From the NCBI RefSeq assembly GCF_000281045.1, contig NW_008246129.1, positions 217,619-241,237 on the forward strand: a stretch of 23,619 bases of DNA. The letters are read 5' to 3'. Of this stretch, positions 10,889 to 19,538 are shown in pieces. The DNA is from Saprolegnia diclina VS20. Lineage: Eukaryota; Oomycota; Saprolegniomycetes; Saprolegniales; Saprolegniaceae. The position numbers were made by a program, and so were the translations under genes. Position 1 is the first letter of the stretch. Every line of letters begins with the position of its first letter. Under the pieces are notes generated by a model. The model was not told the origin of the DNA. It saw only the letters and a program-made list of their open reading frames with translations, and made no database searches.

Positions 10889-12112
10889 CTAACAAGGCGG
10901 CATTAGCCGAAGCACGTCACCGGCGCGGAGACGCGTGGCCGGGTTTTTATCCAATAGGCCACGCAGAAGACTCTTGAGATCGTCCGAGACCGATTCCCAA
11001 ACGGGTTGCGAGAACTCGACAGGGCTGTGACACACGTTGTGGAGGATCTCGGCCTCGCTAAGCGATCCGCGCGGGTCGAATGGGTGGCAGCCCGAGAGCA
11101 TGATGTACAGAATGCACCCGAGGGACCACATGTCCATCGCTGCCTCGACCTTCGCGTGCGGGGTGCTAAGCATTTCGGGCGACCAATACGACTTGGTACC
11201 GCTCTGCGGAATGCTCGAGAGCGTGATGGCGCGCTTTAGCGGCATTGAGCTGGCACGTGGGTTCGGGATAGTCGCGGATCCAAAGTCAATAATCTTGACG
11301 CGCGCGCTCTCGTCGTTGGCGATCATGATGTTGTCGGGCTTCAAGTCGCAGTGTACCATGCCGTGCGTGTGCATAAAGTCCAGAGCTGACGCAACCTGAG
11401 TGAGGATGCTTCGAGCAGCCTAAGTTTGCATTTTAGTCCTGCTAGCGACATCGACGTCAACGTACGCCATCGTGGAGCCGCTTGCGCTGTTGTACGTAAT
11501 CAAAGAGCGTCATGCCGTCAACGAACTCTACGACGATGTAGTGGAAACCGTCGTGCGTGTAGTAATCGTTGAGCTCAACGATATTGGCGTGGCCGCCGGC
11601 CATTTTGACGCAGCTCAAAGCCGTGCGCTCACGCGTCGCCTCCTCGTAGCAGTCAGCAATCACCTATTCACAAACAATGCGTGAGATATTGATGAGACCC
11701 TGGACATCACCTTGACGGCAGACAACTTGTTGTTGTCCTTGTGAATGCACTGCATGACCATACCAAAGGCGCCAGAGCCGAGTGCGCGAGAGAACACAAT
11801 GTCGTACTCGTCGTCAAAGACCCGCGAGGATGTAATCGCTCCGTCATTTTGTGTAGGCGAGCTAGACACAAGCCACGTGGCGCCAGCAGTGGCTGCGACG
11901 CCTAGCAGAGGGAGGTAGTCGCACTGCTCCAGGCGGCAGGAGAAGCGCGGTGCCATCGCAAGGTTCCAGAAGCCGCGCTTCGTCGGTCGGTATCGGCGTC
12001 GGATCGTGGTGGCAGCGGCTCGAAACATCACTTTGTGGGCGACATCCACCTCTGCAGCGGCCGCGCCTGGCTCTCTTCCAGCTGGGTGCCGTCTTTCCAG
12101 TGGCGGTTCCAT
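10889..12112 (-). CDS. CAMK-like Ser/Thr kinase with N-terminal targeting region and membrane segment
   Basis: Three exons: 11711-12112, 11466-11663, 10889-11419, giving 376 aa. The kinase domain has the glycine loop LGSGAFGMV (111-119), VAIK lysine 134, catalytic loop HCDLKPDN (Asp225, Asn230), DFG Asp245, an extended Ser/Pro-rich activation loop, SPE in place of APE, and DMWSLGCILYIMLSG, ending RLRAGDVLRL. HRD is HCD, so this is a non-RD kinase, but all catalytic residues are present. The N-terminus (from Met1, or more plausibly Met29 at 12028, MFRAAATTIRRRYRP) is rich in Arg and lacks acids. A hydrophobic stretch at 67-84 (YLPLLGVAATAGATWLV) follows. That resembles a mitochondrial presequence plus anchor, though ER or plasma membrane anchoring is possible. 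Introns are 47 and 46 nt. It lies 120 bp upstream of the coiled-coil gene on the same strand. Confidence 0.92.
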
Positions 12113-12388
12113 TCAGTTTTTATTCTGCTACTTTGAATTTTCACTCGGTAACTCTATGTTTGTGAGCTAAACCTACATTAAAATGATATTAAAAATGACG
12201 CTGTCGCCATGTCTATTTTACACCAATCGGGGCGTCGCACCTGCTAGATTCCTCAAGGCGCGGATCTGATTGGCTACTGCGACGGCAAAATCACATTGAG
12301 CCTTGGCCAAGCACAAGCAGCAGCCACCGAGACCGCACCGAGACTGTAATTTCCTGTCGAATTTTTCGCAATTGCACGAGTGCACACC

Positions 12389-12424
12389 AAGGGTATATAA
12401 GAGATGCATCTCTTATATACCCTT
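12389..12424. repeat. Perfect 36-bp palindrome with TATA-like arms
   Basis: Arm aagggtatataagagatg followed immediately by its exact reverse complement, centred on atgcat. Each arm contains tatataa. Flanks are near-symmetric too (gtgcacacc on the left, gtgcacacc-like gtgtgcac reversed on the right). It lies about 280 bp upstream of the kinase ATG. Confidence 0.95.
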
Positions 12425-12823
12425 GTGCACACCTACCGGTACACTCTTACAATTGTAGCTCGCACATGTGTGTGTAGTAAGCCGTTGCTCTCGATTTACT
12501 GAAGACGTCAACACACTGTCCGGCAGTGAACTGAGGGCTACCTGTACTGTGACCATTGGTTGCGTTGTTAGCAGGCAGGAGATATCGACCGCATCCCTAA
12601 CATCTTCCTCGTCGCAGGTAAGCTCACTCGTTAGCTCTCTTCGGGTATCCACACCAGCACAATAAGCATCGCGGGACGCAACCCCAAGCGTCGTTTCTTG
12701 GGTCTGCTGTGCGTCAGCGTAATGATCGTAAAAGTGATGTTCATGAGAGCTTCAAAAGCTCTTTCGGTCTATTATGCCAAGGTCTACAAAGCTGTCGACA
12801 ATACAATAGGTCGATGCTGAGGA

Positions 12824-13045
12824 TCATGTGCTGCTGCTGGGCGCGTCGAGTTCCTCGGCTTGATAGCGCAGGATCGACCGTGGTAGCGCGATGATGCTAA
12901 AAATGCTGTCGTTGAAGGCTTGGACCGCCGAGTACTTTGCACCTTCGCACGAAATGGCGATGATAGTCGTGATTTGTACCTTCTTGCTGAGCGGAAGATC
13001 GCGATCACGGATTTGGATGTCATCTTGAGAATATCTGGGTCGCCT
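12824..13045 (-). pseudogene. Start-less 73-codon open frame, possible gene remnant
   Basis: A minus-strand frame bounded by stops, without ATG, that reads like real protein (it includes DDIQIRDRDLPLSKK and GAKYSAVQAFNDSIFSII, ending DAPSSST). I do not recognise the family. Lacking a start and with stops on both sides, it is either a fragment of a decayed gene or an exon of an unidentified one. Confidence is low. Confidence 0.25.
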
Positions 13046-13063
13046 TCATATTGGTGGGCGGCG

Positions 13064-13100
13064 AGCATTGGTCAAGGACAAATTGTCCTTGACCAATGCT
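13064..13100. repeat. 37-bp near-perfect palindrome with 1-nt centre
   Basis: Arm agcattggtcaaggacaa (13064-13081), one central base, then the exact 18-bp reverse complement ending at 13100. The outer ends read GCATTGG...CCAATGC, the same core seen in the repeat tail of the window. Confidence 0.95.
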
Positions 13101-13284
13101 TTTGAGTACGACGCATTCGAGAAGGCCAGAGGCTTACGTAGTGTGACAGGAAGGCGTGGCAGCCAAGGTGTACAACAAATACGAACGTTCACAGTGCTTG
13201 CGTTGGCGGTGTGAATGAGTGATGACGCTACTTTCTTTTCATGGCAATGCAATCCATTATAGTTGGTACGATTGGCGATATCGT

Positions 13285-14218
13285 TTACATGAAAAAATCA
13301 TCGTCATCACCAGTGGCCACGTTGCCCTCAGTGTCGGCAACAACCTGGACGTTGGTTTCGTGCTGCTTGCGGCGCTTGCTCTTGTGCTTGGCTTCAGCCA
13401 GCTTGCGCTTTGGCTGCTTCATCTTCTTGGACGCCGCAGTGTCGTCATCGTTGTCCTCATCCTTCGCGTTCTCCTAGATTATTTTAGATAACGGTATAGA
13501 GCGTTTGGCCCACTTCGTCGGATTCTGCCGCTGACGACTCCTTTGCGTCGCAGAAGCAGTAGTTGTCGAAATCGGCGTGTGACTTCTGTGCCTTGTACGC
13601 TTTGATCGCCGCCTCCTTCAACTCACCTTGCCTAGTCGCGTGTGTGTACACAACTCGTATGCAGTGATTCTCTGTACCGAGCAAGTTCGTCGTCAGAATG
13701 CTGTTTTTTGGTCTTCTCGGCGAAGAGGTTGATGTATTTTTCGCCCTTGGGGTAGTAAAAAATGTACTACATCGCAGCAGGAGTTATCAGCACCACGGAA
13801 TCCACTTATTATACGATACCATCATGTCTTTCTTCGCAGCCTCGTAAGCTTCCTCCAACGCCTTGGTCCGTGTAGCCGTGATCTGCGCCTTCAGTTTTTT
13901 CAGCGTGCGCATGACGCGTCGCCGGTCAAAGAACTTGACTTTTCTGTACTTGAGCGAGATTTCGCGCTCAGTCTCTTGCTGCAGCTTGGTTTCCACCTGC
14001 GCTTGGAGGTCGGCGAGCTCCTGCGTCTTGGCTGTGCGAATGTCCTCGGGCAGCGTCTATAATCGTTTAGGCATTGGAGAACGATGGAATCAATGACGTA
14101 CGTCCTTCTTCAGAAGGCGCTCAAGATTGCGCAGCTTGTTCTTGAGCGACAGGGTCTTCTTCTTGGGCTTGGCGCCCGCCTTCTTTAAACGAAGGATCGT
14201 CCCTGCAGTCGGTGCCAT
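13285..14218 (-). CDS. EFG1-like rRNA-processing protein
   Basis: Nucleolar protein family implicated in early 40S subunit assembly and 18S rRNA processing. Five exons: 14102-14218, 13820-14056, 13678-13766, 13514-13631, 13285-13473, total 249 aa. The family core is visible: SLKNKLRNLERLLKKD joined to TLPEDIRTAKTQELADLQAQ, then KYRKVKFFDRRRVMRTLKKL, then YIFYYPKGEKYINLF, which is the EFG1 signature. The C-terminus is an acidic run (DEDNDDD) followed by a basic nuclear-type tract (KQPKRKLAEAKHKSKRRK) and ends DDDDFFM. Introns are 45, 53, 46 and 40 nt. The frame is open upstream of ATG 14218, but homology begins close to MAPTAG, so that start is preferred. Confidence 0.87.
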
Positions 14219-14629
14219 CTTGTTGCGTTTCCAGATTGATGGTTGGCGGAATAAATCTGTGGTCTTCGAAGTTCGGTATCGAAGTACGAAGCGTTTGGCG
14301 ATGGGCTTCTGCGATCTTTTGCCAAGGCGTTGGTGGCCAAGGAAGTTGTCCCGCAAGATGAAAGTGGCGGCAAGAGGAATCGATTTTGCTCGCGAGCACC
14401 GATATGTCTTAATAGTTATTACACGTGTATGACATGCAATCATAACCTTTGTACCCCATCTCCAGCATGAATGCTCCGGGCGATCGACAGTGTCTTTTCT
14501 CCAAGGTCAAGTCGCTTCAATCAGTCTCAACCACCGCAGGGCCGCACGTTGCAGTCTAGAGATAGCTGCCATACGACAATTCAACAGGAATGCATCGTAC
14601 TTGCAATGCAGGATACATTACACGTTGGT
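14219..14629. other. Spacer between PHF5A and EFG1-like genes
   Basis: 411 bp containing the PHF5A 3' flank and the EFG1-like 5' flank, both minus strand. Open frames of about 60-117 codons overlap here, but none has a motif. No repeat or RNA gene seen. Confidence 0.5.
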
Positions 14630-14962
14630 TTACCGCTTCTTGAAGCCATACTTCTTCCGCTCATAGAAGAGATCGGTCTTGGAGCTGCCAACGTTGACAA
14701 TCTTTGGGCAGCCGTCGCGATCCTTCTCAAGTTGCGTGCACTCTCGACAATAGTACGCGTCTGAGATACCAGGCCCGCCGCAGATGACGCAGCGGCCTTG
14801 GTACGAGCCGTAGTTGCACTCATCACAGACGCGCACAAGCGTCTGAGGCTTGACGTACGAGTCGCAGATGACGCACTTACCGTCATCCTTCTCGCAGAGG
14901 CGGCCGATTGCAATGCCGGGCTGCTTGCGGCACATGATGAGGTCGGGGTGGTGCTTGGCCAT
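14630..14962 (-). CDS. PHF5A: PHF5A/Rds3, SF3b subunit of U2 snRNP
   Basis: Small zinc-knuckle protein that sits between SF3B1 and the branch-point adenosine in the U2 snRNP. Single exon, 110 aa, the exact length of the animal and plant proteins. It starts [20 protein letters not shown] and ends [14 protein letters not shown], almost invariant. Two otherwise conserved cysteines differ: CEKCDGKC reads CEKDDGKC (residue 26, codon GAT at minus-strand 14885-14887), and the Cys at 40 is Gln (KPQTLVR). Yeast Rds3 also lacks the second, but Cys26 is normally a zinc ligand. The other cysteines (11, 23, 30, 33, 46, 49, 58, 61, 72, 75, 85) are present. The gene is unspliced, unusual beside its intron-rich neighbours. 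Confidence 0.98.
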   Translation of the reverse strand: MAKHHPDLIMCRKQPGIAIGRLCEKDDGKCVICDSYVKPQTLVRVCDECNYGSYQGRCVICGGPGISDAYYCRECTQLEKDRDGCPKIVNVGSSKTDLFYERKKYGFKKR

Positions 14963-15543
14963 TGTTCGGATTTGCGCTGTGTGGTGTCAGCTAGGCAATA
15001 CAGTATTTTACTACTATATATATAGTGTTGTGCATTGACGGACAGAACCAAATTGCTGTAATAAGCAGCATTATTTTATAATATCTTGTTTTCTCTATTT
15101 CTGTGGCTGGCTTGCAGGCTCCCGGCTAAAAATACTTGAAGCAGCTGCGGTCGTATCGCTGGCATTGAATAACTTGCTTTTTGTATCAGATGGCACAGGT
15201 TTTTTTTAAACAGACCGCGTGGGCTGCTTGAAAAATTCAAAACCAGCTGGGGCGCACACTTTCGGCTTTGATTGGCGGAGTATTTCTCGGGAGCCAATGA
15301 AATCACTATGCGGGGTAGGGGAGAACGCGGGGCGCAAAAAGAAGCAGCGCCTTTTAAGCCGCCGGTAGTATACTATATTCAACGTCAGTTCAAATTTCTC
15401 TTTGGCGGCGTCTATACTATAGATAGACCCTGTGAAGCCGACGAGGTACTGGAACGGCATGCTGCCGACGAAGCTGGTCATCTCACGGGAATGATGCGAT
15501 AGCTACGATATCCACCATTTACGCCCAAGAAGACACGATCAAG
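14963..15543. promoter_or_regulatory. Divergent promoter region between PHF5A and HMG-box genes
   Basis: 581 bp separating a minus-strand from a plus-strand gene. It is visibly AT-richer than the genes. Candidate elements: the 14-bp palindrome actatatatatagt at about 15012-15025 upstream of PHF5A, a T-run near 15200, and gtatactata/tctatactatag stretches at about 15366-15422 upstream of the HMG gene. Core-promoter roles are inferred from position only. A 91-codon minus-strand frame (15206-15481) has no motif. Confidence 0.5.
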
Positions 15544-16224
15544 ATGGACTCGCCGCACTCGGCCAACGAAGTCTGGGGTGATATGCCCCCTGTCGTGAAC
15601 AAGAAGAAGCGTCGTCTACAGAAGAAGGCGCCCGGTGCTCCCAAGCGAGGCAAGTCGCCGTACATCCTCTTCTCGATGGACAAGCGTGAGGAGATCAAGG
15701 CGACAATGCCCCCGAACTCAAAGGTCACGGACGTCATGCGTGCCATTGCTGACGCGTGGAGCAAGATGTCGGAGGAAGAGAAGGCGCCATGGAAGCTCTC
15801 GGCCGAGTCGGACAAGCAGCGGTACGAGGAAGAGATGGCAACGTACGACGGTCCCCTCCGTGTGCCCAACAAGCGCGCCAAAAAGCACCCGAACGCTCCC
15901 AAGCGTGCGTCGTCGGCCTTCCTCTTCTACTCGCAAGTTATGCGCCCCCGCATCAAGGCTGAGCACGCTGACATGAAGAACACGGAGATTTCCAAGCAAC
16001 TTGGCGAAGCGTGGGCAAAGGCCACGAAGGCCCAGAAGGCGCCCTTCGTCGAGAAGGAGAAGGAGGACCGTGCCCGCTACAAGCGTGAGATGGAAGAGTG
16101 GAACAGCAATAAGACGGAGCGAGAGTTCCAAGAAGCCCAAGCGCAGCAGTACAACCCGTCGCAGTACGGCTTTGATCACTTGGGCCACTTCCCGGCTGAA
16201 GAGTACCATGGCACGGATGTCTAA
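15544..16224 (+). CDS. Protein with two HMG boxes (HMGB-like)
   Basis: Nuclear DNA-bending protein, probably an abundant chromatin architectural factor. Single exon, 226 aa. HMG box 1 spans about residues 33-100 (PKRGKSPYILFSMDKREEIK, then AWSKMSEEEKAPW). Box 2 spans about 118-187 (APKRASSAFLFYSQVMRPRI, then LGEAWAKATKAQKAPF). Both keep the expected aromatic and Lys/Pro residues. A basic patch KKKRRLQKK at 20-28 is a likely nuclear localisation signal. The C-terminal 35 residues are Gln/Tyr/His-containing rather than the acidic tail of animal HMGB1. The start is the first ATG in good context (aagATGGac). A long antisense frame (15718-16410) is a shadow of its codon bias. Confidence 0.97.
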   Translation: MDSPHSANEVWGDMPPVVNKKKRRLQKKAPGAPKRGKSPYILFSMDKREEIKATMPPNSKVTDVMRAIADAWSKMSEEEKAPWKLSAESDKQRYEEEMATYDGPLRVPNKRAKKHPNAPKRASSAFLFYSQVMRPRIKAEHADMKNTEISKQLGEAWAKATKAQKAPFVEKEKEDRARYKREMEEWNSNKTEREFQEAQAQQYNPSQYGFDHLGHFPAEEYHGTDV

Positions 16225-16667
16225 ACGTGCTCCGGTAGCACACCCTCTTTTTGCACAGTGTAGTTTGTCATACATCATCCTCTCCCGAGTTACTCTATAA
16301 AATGCTGCATGTTCACCCTGCCTTTTCTCGTTGTTGTGAGTCTTTAGCTGAGTAGGGATAGTGCGCGTGTCCTCCCGCCGGACGCAGTTGTCTGATATAC
16401 TTAAATACATCTGCCGCGTGGAGCCATTGCCCCATGGTGGAGCTCATGCTCATGCCGCGTGGGCGGTTGGAACGAATGCGATATCCACCGGATACGTTAA
16501 CCGGCTGGATCGCATGCTTGCTATTTTTGCACCCAATTTCATTTTGGCGTCTCGAAGACTTGCGACGATGGAAGCACTCATCGGTCAAGTCCATCTGCCG
16601 GCGGTAGCATTTGAATGATGAACCAAGCTCGCGCTCACATACATGAGTTGCGTAGGACATCCAGAGC
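16225..16667. other. Spacer between HMG-box and ATPase-like genes
   Basis: 443 bp with the HMG-gene 3' flank (ctctataaaatgctgc near 16293 might include a polyadenylation region) and the upstream flank of the P-type-ATPase-like gene. Minus-strand and plus-strand frames here carry no recognisable motif. Confidence 0.5.
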
Positions 16668-17411
16668 ATGTCGGAGCGGGACTTCCTTGCAAAGACCAAC
16701 GTCGAGCTCGCCTTTGTAGCCACCAGACCCCCCTTACGGGCATTCTAACTCCAATACCTGTAGGGCCTGACGCGCGACGAAGCCATTGCTCGGCGGCTTT
16801 TGCACGGCGTCAACCGCGTGACGCCACCCGTAAACTGTCCATCGTGGGTCTGCTGCCTGCTGCCATGTATTCTCCGGACAGAGACAATGCGACTATACAC
16901 GGCCAACTGCCCGAAGGAGGTTACCGTCGTTCGCAGTGGCAAAAAGCTCTGCATGGACGCCGCCAGCCTCGTCTTTGGCGACGTTGTCATGTTTAAAGGT
17001 TCGTGGACATTCGAAGAAGTCAGCTCCATTCAAGGCAATGCGCATGTAGCTGGAGACGTCATCGCAGCCGACTGCAGACTCTTGGAATGCTCCGAAGATT
17101 TTACGGTGCGACCGACACGCCGATCCAGATTTATTGATATAGTCTAAACGTTATGGTAGGTGGAGATGAGTAGCCTGGCCAACGAACGCAACCCGCGGGT
17201 CGGCACCACCGAATGCACCGACAAGGATCAGGGCATATTGAGCCGCAACATGGTGTTCATGTCGACGACTATCATCAAAGGTGACGGCGTTGGCGTCGTC
17301 GTGGCCACAGGAGACAACACCATCTGGGGCCAGCTCATCTCGAACAACACGTGGCCGGCGGACGCAGCACAGTCATCTGAGTCGGATCGCTTCATTGCGA
17401 ATAAGGTCTAG
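16668..17411 (+). CDS. Truncated P-type-ATPase-like protein (N-terminal and actuator parts only)
   Basis: Four exons (16668-16715, 16764-16998, 17050-17105, 17160-17411) give 196 aa. The order matches the front of a P2-type cation ATPase: a GLTRDEAIARRLLHGVNRVTPP block (cation-ATPase N-terminal domain), a Cys-rich NCPSWVCCLLPC segment where TM1-TM2 would be, then actuator-domain motifs VTVVRSGKK, DAASLVFGDVV, KAGDVIAADCRLLE, SSLANER, and NMVFMSTTIIKGDGVGVVVATGDNT. The dephosphorylation motif TGES is replaced (SSLTGES becomes SSLANER), and no DKTG, ATP-binding or later membrane domain follows. The stop at 17409 lies 94 bp from the convergent EMC10 stop. It is either a degenerate fragment cut off by rearrangement or a short non-catalytic ATPase-related protein. 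Introns are 48, 51 and 54 nt. Confidence 0.68.
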
Positions 17412-17505
17412 CAGCAAATTTGCTTTACTACCTTATGAACGAGACAATCAACTATGTGTGTCGTGAATGTGTTCAGGTGGACAAATGACGTCGAAAATGC
17501 GAGGT

Positions 17506-18608
17506 TTATCGGCGGGCTGGAGCTGCGTTGCCTCCTTGACCTTGGGCTGCCGGCGCATCACCGCCTTGCAAGAGCACGATCAAGAGCGGCACAATGATGT
17601 ACCACTACGAGGTGCAGATCGCATAAGGAGGGACGTATGAACGACAGGGACTCACGTATTTGCGGAAAAAGCTCTGCTGCTCCTCGGGCTCGGGCTCGTT
17701 CTCGGAACGCACAGGGGCAACTCCAGGAGGCGCAGCCACCTTTGTGGCGGTGATGACGATGCGCGGGACTCTAAGAGGCGAATGCCGTGAGTTTGATCGA
17801 TCATGCCATGCCTCGTAGCCAAGTTTACTCAGGGCCATCCGTTGCGCCAAAGATGGCGCCAGTGCTGTAAAAGGTGGCCTCCTTGAGAACGCGCTACCAA
17901 GAAACTGATCTCAGCCGTACAAGTATCCCTACCACGAACCTTAGCGACATCACTGCACGTCTTGCTGTCAACGAAGGGCGTTCGGAACTCAATCGAAATC
18001 AAGTGGCCGACTTCGTTCACATGGAACGCTAGGTCCTCGCGGAAGCGCGCCTTGACTAGGTAGCACTATGGTGCAATATGAGAATCACGCAGCCATTGTC
18101 ATAACGGAAACGCCGTACGGCAGGCACGGAAGCCACGACAAACGGCGACTTCGGGTTGCCTGGCTCGGAGCGGGCGCGAACCGTGTAAAACCCGTCTTGA
18201 GCCACCAGTTTCTAGGCACACATGACGATAGGTTGGAATGAATCATCAGGGCAAACCTGAAATGCGGACCGCTGCTGCTCGTTGAGCGTAAGTTTCGACG
18301 GGAAAATGGCCGTTGGTTTAGTCGGGGCAAAATCAATGTTGACATCACCGCGGGGCGAGAAGGTGCCGATCATACCATCTTTGGCGATGGAGTGCTCAAG
18401 GTCCAGCGTATACCCGCGCTTCGAGCGCACGGTCTCGATATTGAGCTCGACATCCTCAAAGTCGTTGCGGCTACGATTGAGACGTTCGCGCGCCGGTGTT
18501 ATGGCATCAATCGTCGTACCTCGACTTCTCCTGCTCGCGGGGGTCGCATACAGCGAGCTGGAGCAGACCAGCGAAGCACAGCGTCAGGAGTACGAGCGTC
18601 GTCTTCAT
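17506..18608 (-). CDS. EMC10: EMC10-like subunit of the ER membrane protein complex
   Basis: Subunit of the EMC insertase, which inserts tail-anchored and multipass proteins into the ER. Seven exons: 18520-18608, 18257-18470, 18119-18211, 17940-18065, 17829-17893, 17656-17770, 17506-17604, total 266 aa, near the family length. A signal peptide ([20 protein letters not shown]) starts the protein. EMC10 hallmarks follow in order: [43 protein letters not shown], the SVPAC motif, [14 protein letters not shown], then [20 protein letters not shown], the acidic linker plus C-terminal anchor. Introns are 49, 45, 53, 46, 58 and 51 nt, so this short gene is nearly 30% intron. Start ATG 18608 is fixed by the signal peptide. 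It is divergent from COX17. Confidence 0.88.
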
Positions 18609-18812
18609 GCTTGCAGCCACAAGAAGCTTGAATTGACGTCCCTTGAGCGTTGCTGCAGAGACGCACCTAATTCTCCATATTGGTGCGCTTTTCCGAGGCA
18701 CATCTCGACCAAGTGCGCTGCTCTAAGTGCGGTGGTTCTTTTATGTGCCCGCTTGGCCAATGGTAATCTACGAAATTGCCATTCGCGAAGAAACCAACCG
18801 CGCAGCGTTAGC
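18609..18812. promoter_or_regulatory. 204-bp divergent promoter shared by EMC10 and COX17
   Basis: The two start codons face away from each other with only 204 bp between, so the region must hold both core promoters and both 5' UTRs. It contains ccaatggt at about 18758 and ccatattggt near 18676 (CCAAT-like). No clear TATA box is seen. Shared control is an inference from spacing. Confidence 0.6.
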
Positions 18813-18989
18813 ATGGAAGACAAGAACGGACCCGTCGTCGGCAAGTCGGGCAAGAAGATCTGCTGCTCCTGCCCCGAGACCAAGTCGGTGCGCGACCTCT
18901 GCGTTATCTCCAAGGGTGAAGAACACTGCGCCGACGTTATTGAAGCTCACAAGCAGTGTCTGCGTGCCGAAGGTTTTCGCATTAAGTAG
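18813..18989 (+). CDS. COX17: COX17 copper chaperone for cytochrome c oxidase
   Basis: Small intermembrane-space protein that delivers Cu(I) to SCO1 and COX11 for cytochrome oxidase assembly. Single exon, 58 aa, typical length. The copper site [11 protein letters not shown] is intact (Cys17, Cys18, Cys20) and the twin CX9C fold is complete (Cys20-Cys30 and Cys39-Cys49), ending [13 protein letters not shown], the family C-terminus. Such proteins enter via the MIA40 disulfide relay and need no presequence. ATG 18813 was chosen because it gives the family-length N-terminus; the frame is open far upstream, but that part overlaps the EMC10 gene on the other strand and has no match. Confidence 0.97.
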   Translation: MEDKNGPVVGKSGKKICCSCPETKSVRDLCVISKGEEHCADVIEAHKQCLRAEGFRIK

Positions 18990-19538
18990 GGACGACAAGC
19001 AAGCGAAATCTTTATGTACTATCCTATCCTCGCTGTACGAGCATTGTGTTTAGTCTTGGCGCGCACTGCAAGCAATCGCATAAGACAACGTACATCATGG
19101 GGACAGGAGCCGGTTCGGAGCATAGTGACCGACATATTGCTATAACAAAACACACCCTGGACCACACCAACGGTGGTAGCTGCCCTAGCTGTGTGCATGA
19201 CCAGATCGTTGGCGCCCATAAGCACCAACAATTGTACAATTGTAGCTTTCCATCCGCATGTGATGTAGATCGTTCCGCGACTTCGCTTACCTTCGCACGG
19301 TTTCAACCACTTCAACCAATGCCGGTAGCACCAGTTCGCAAGAACCGTCCGTAAAGAGCCCAAGTCCTTATCAACGGTGCTGGTGGTCCACGCCGAACTG
19401 AATCTCGGCAACGCGGAAACAAGTTCGAGAAGGGTCGCACAGTTCATGTCGCCATCGTGGCTTCAGCGGAAGGCACAACGCTGCGTATCCGGATGGCTTG
19501 TTTTGGTGGCACGGTATCCGGGTATTTGAACGCAGGCC
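18990..19538. other. Spacer between COX17 and the AlgH-like gene
   Basis: 549 bp with the COX17 3' flank and the upstream flank of the AlgH-like gene. It contains a perfect 16-bp palindrome acaattgtacaattgt (19228-19243). A minus-strand 142-codon frame (19019-19447) and a plus-strand frame from 19457 have no recognisable motif; I do not call them. Confidence 0.5.

Larger units (their letters stand above)
12113..13284. other. Spacer between kinase and EFG1-like genes with palindromes, no confident gene
   Basis: About 1.17 kb. It holds the kinase 5' flank, two long palindromes (12389-12424 and 13064-13100), CCAAT-type boxes near 12222 (accaatcggg) and 12270 (gattggct), a short hairpin near 12747-12763 (agagctt/aagctct), and a start-less open frame on the minus strand (12824-13045). 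Other frames of 60-95 codons on both strands show no motif. The 3' flank of the EFG1-like gene occupies the right end. Confidence 0.55.

Noticed and set aside
15718-16410. 230-codon minus-strand frame
   Set aside because: It is antisense to the HMG-box gene and low in complexity (Leu/Arg/Val runs), as expected from the complement of Lys/Glu-rich codons.
18282-18812. Long N-terminal extension of COX17
   Set aside because: The open frame continues upstream through the EMC10 exons on the other strand; COX17 is a small protein and ATG 18813 gives its normal length.
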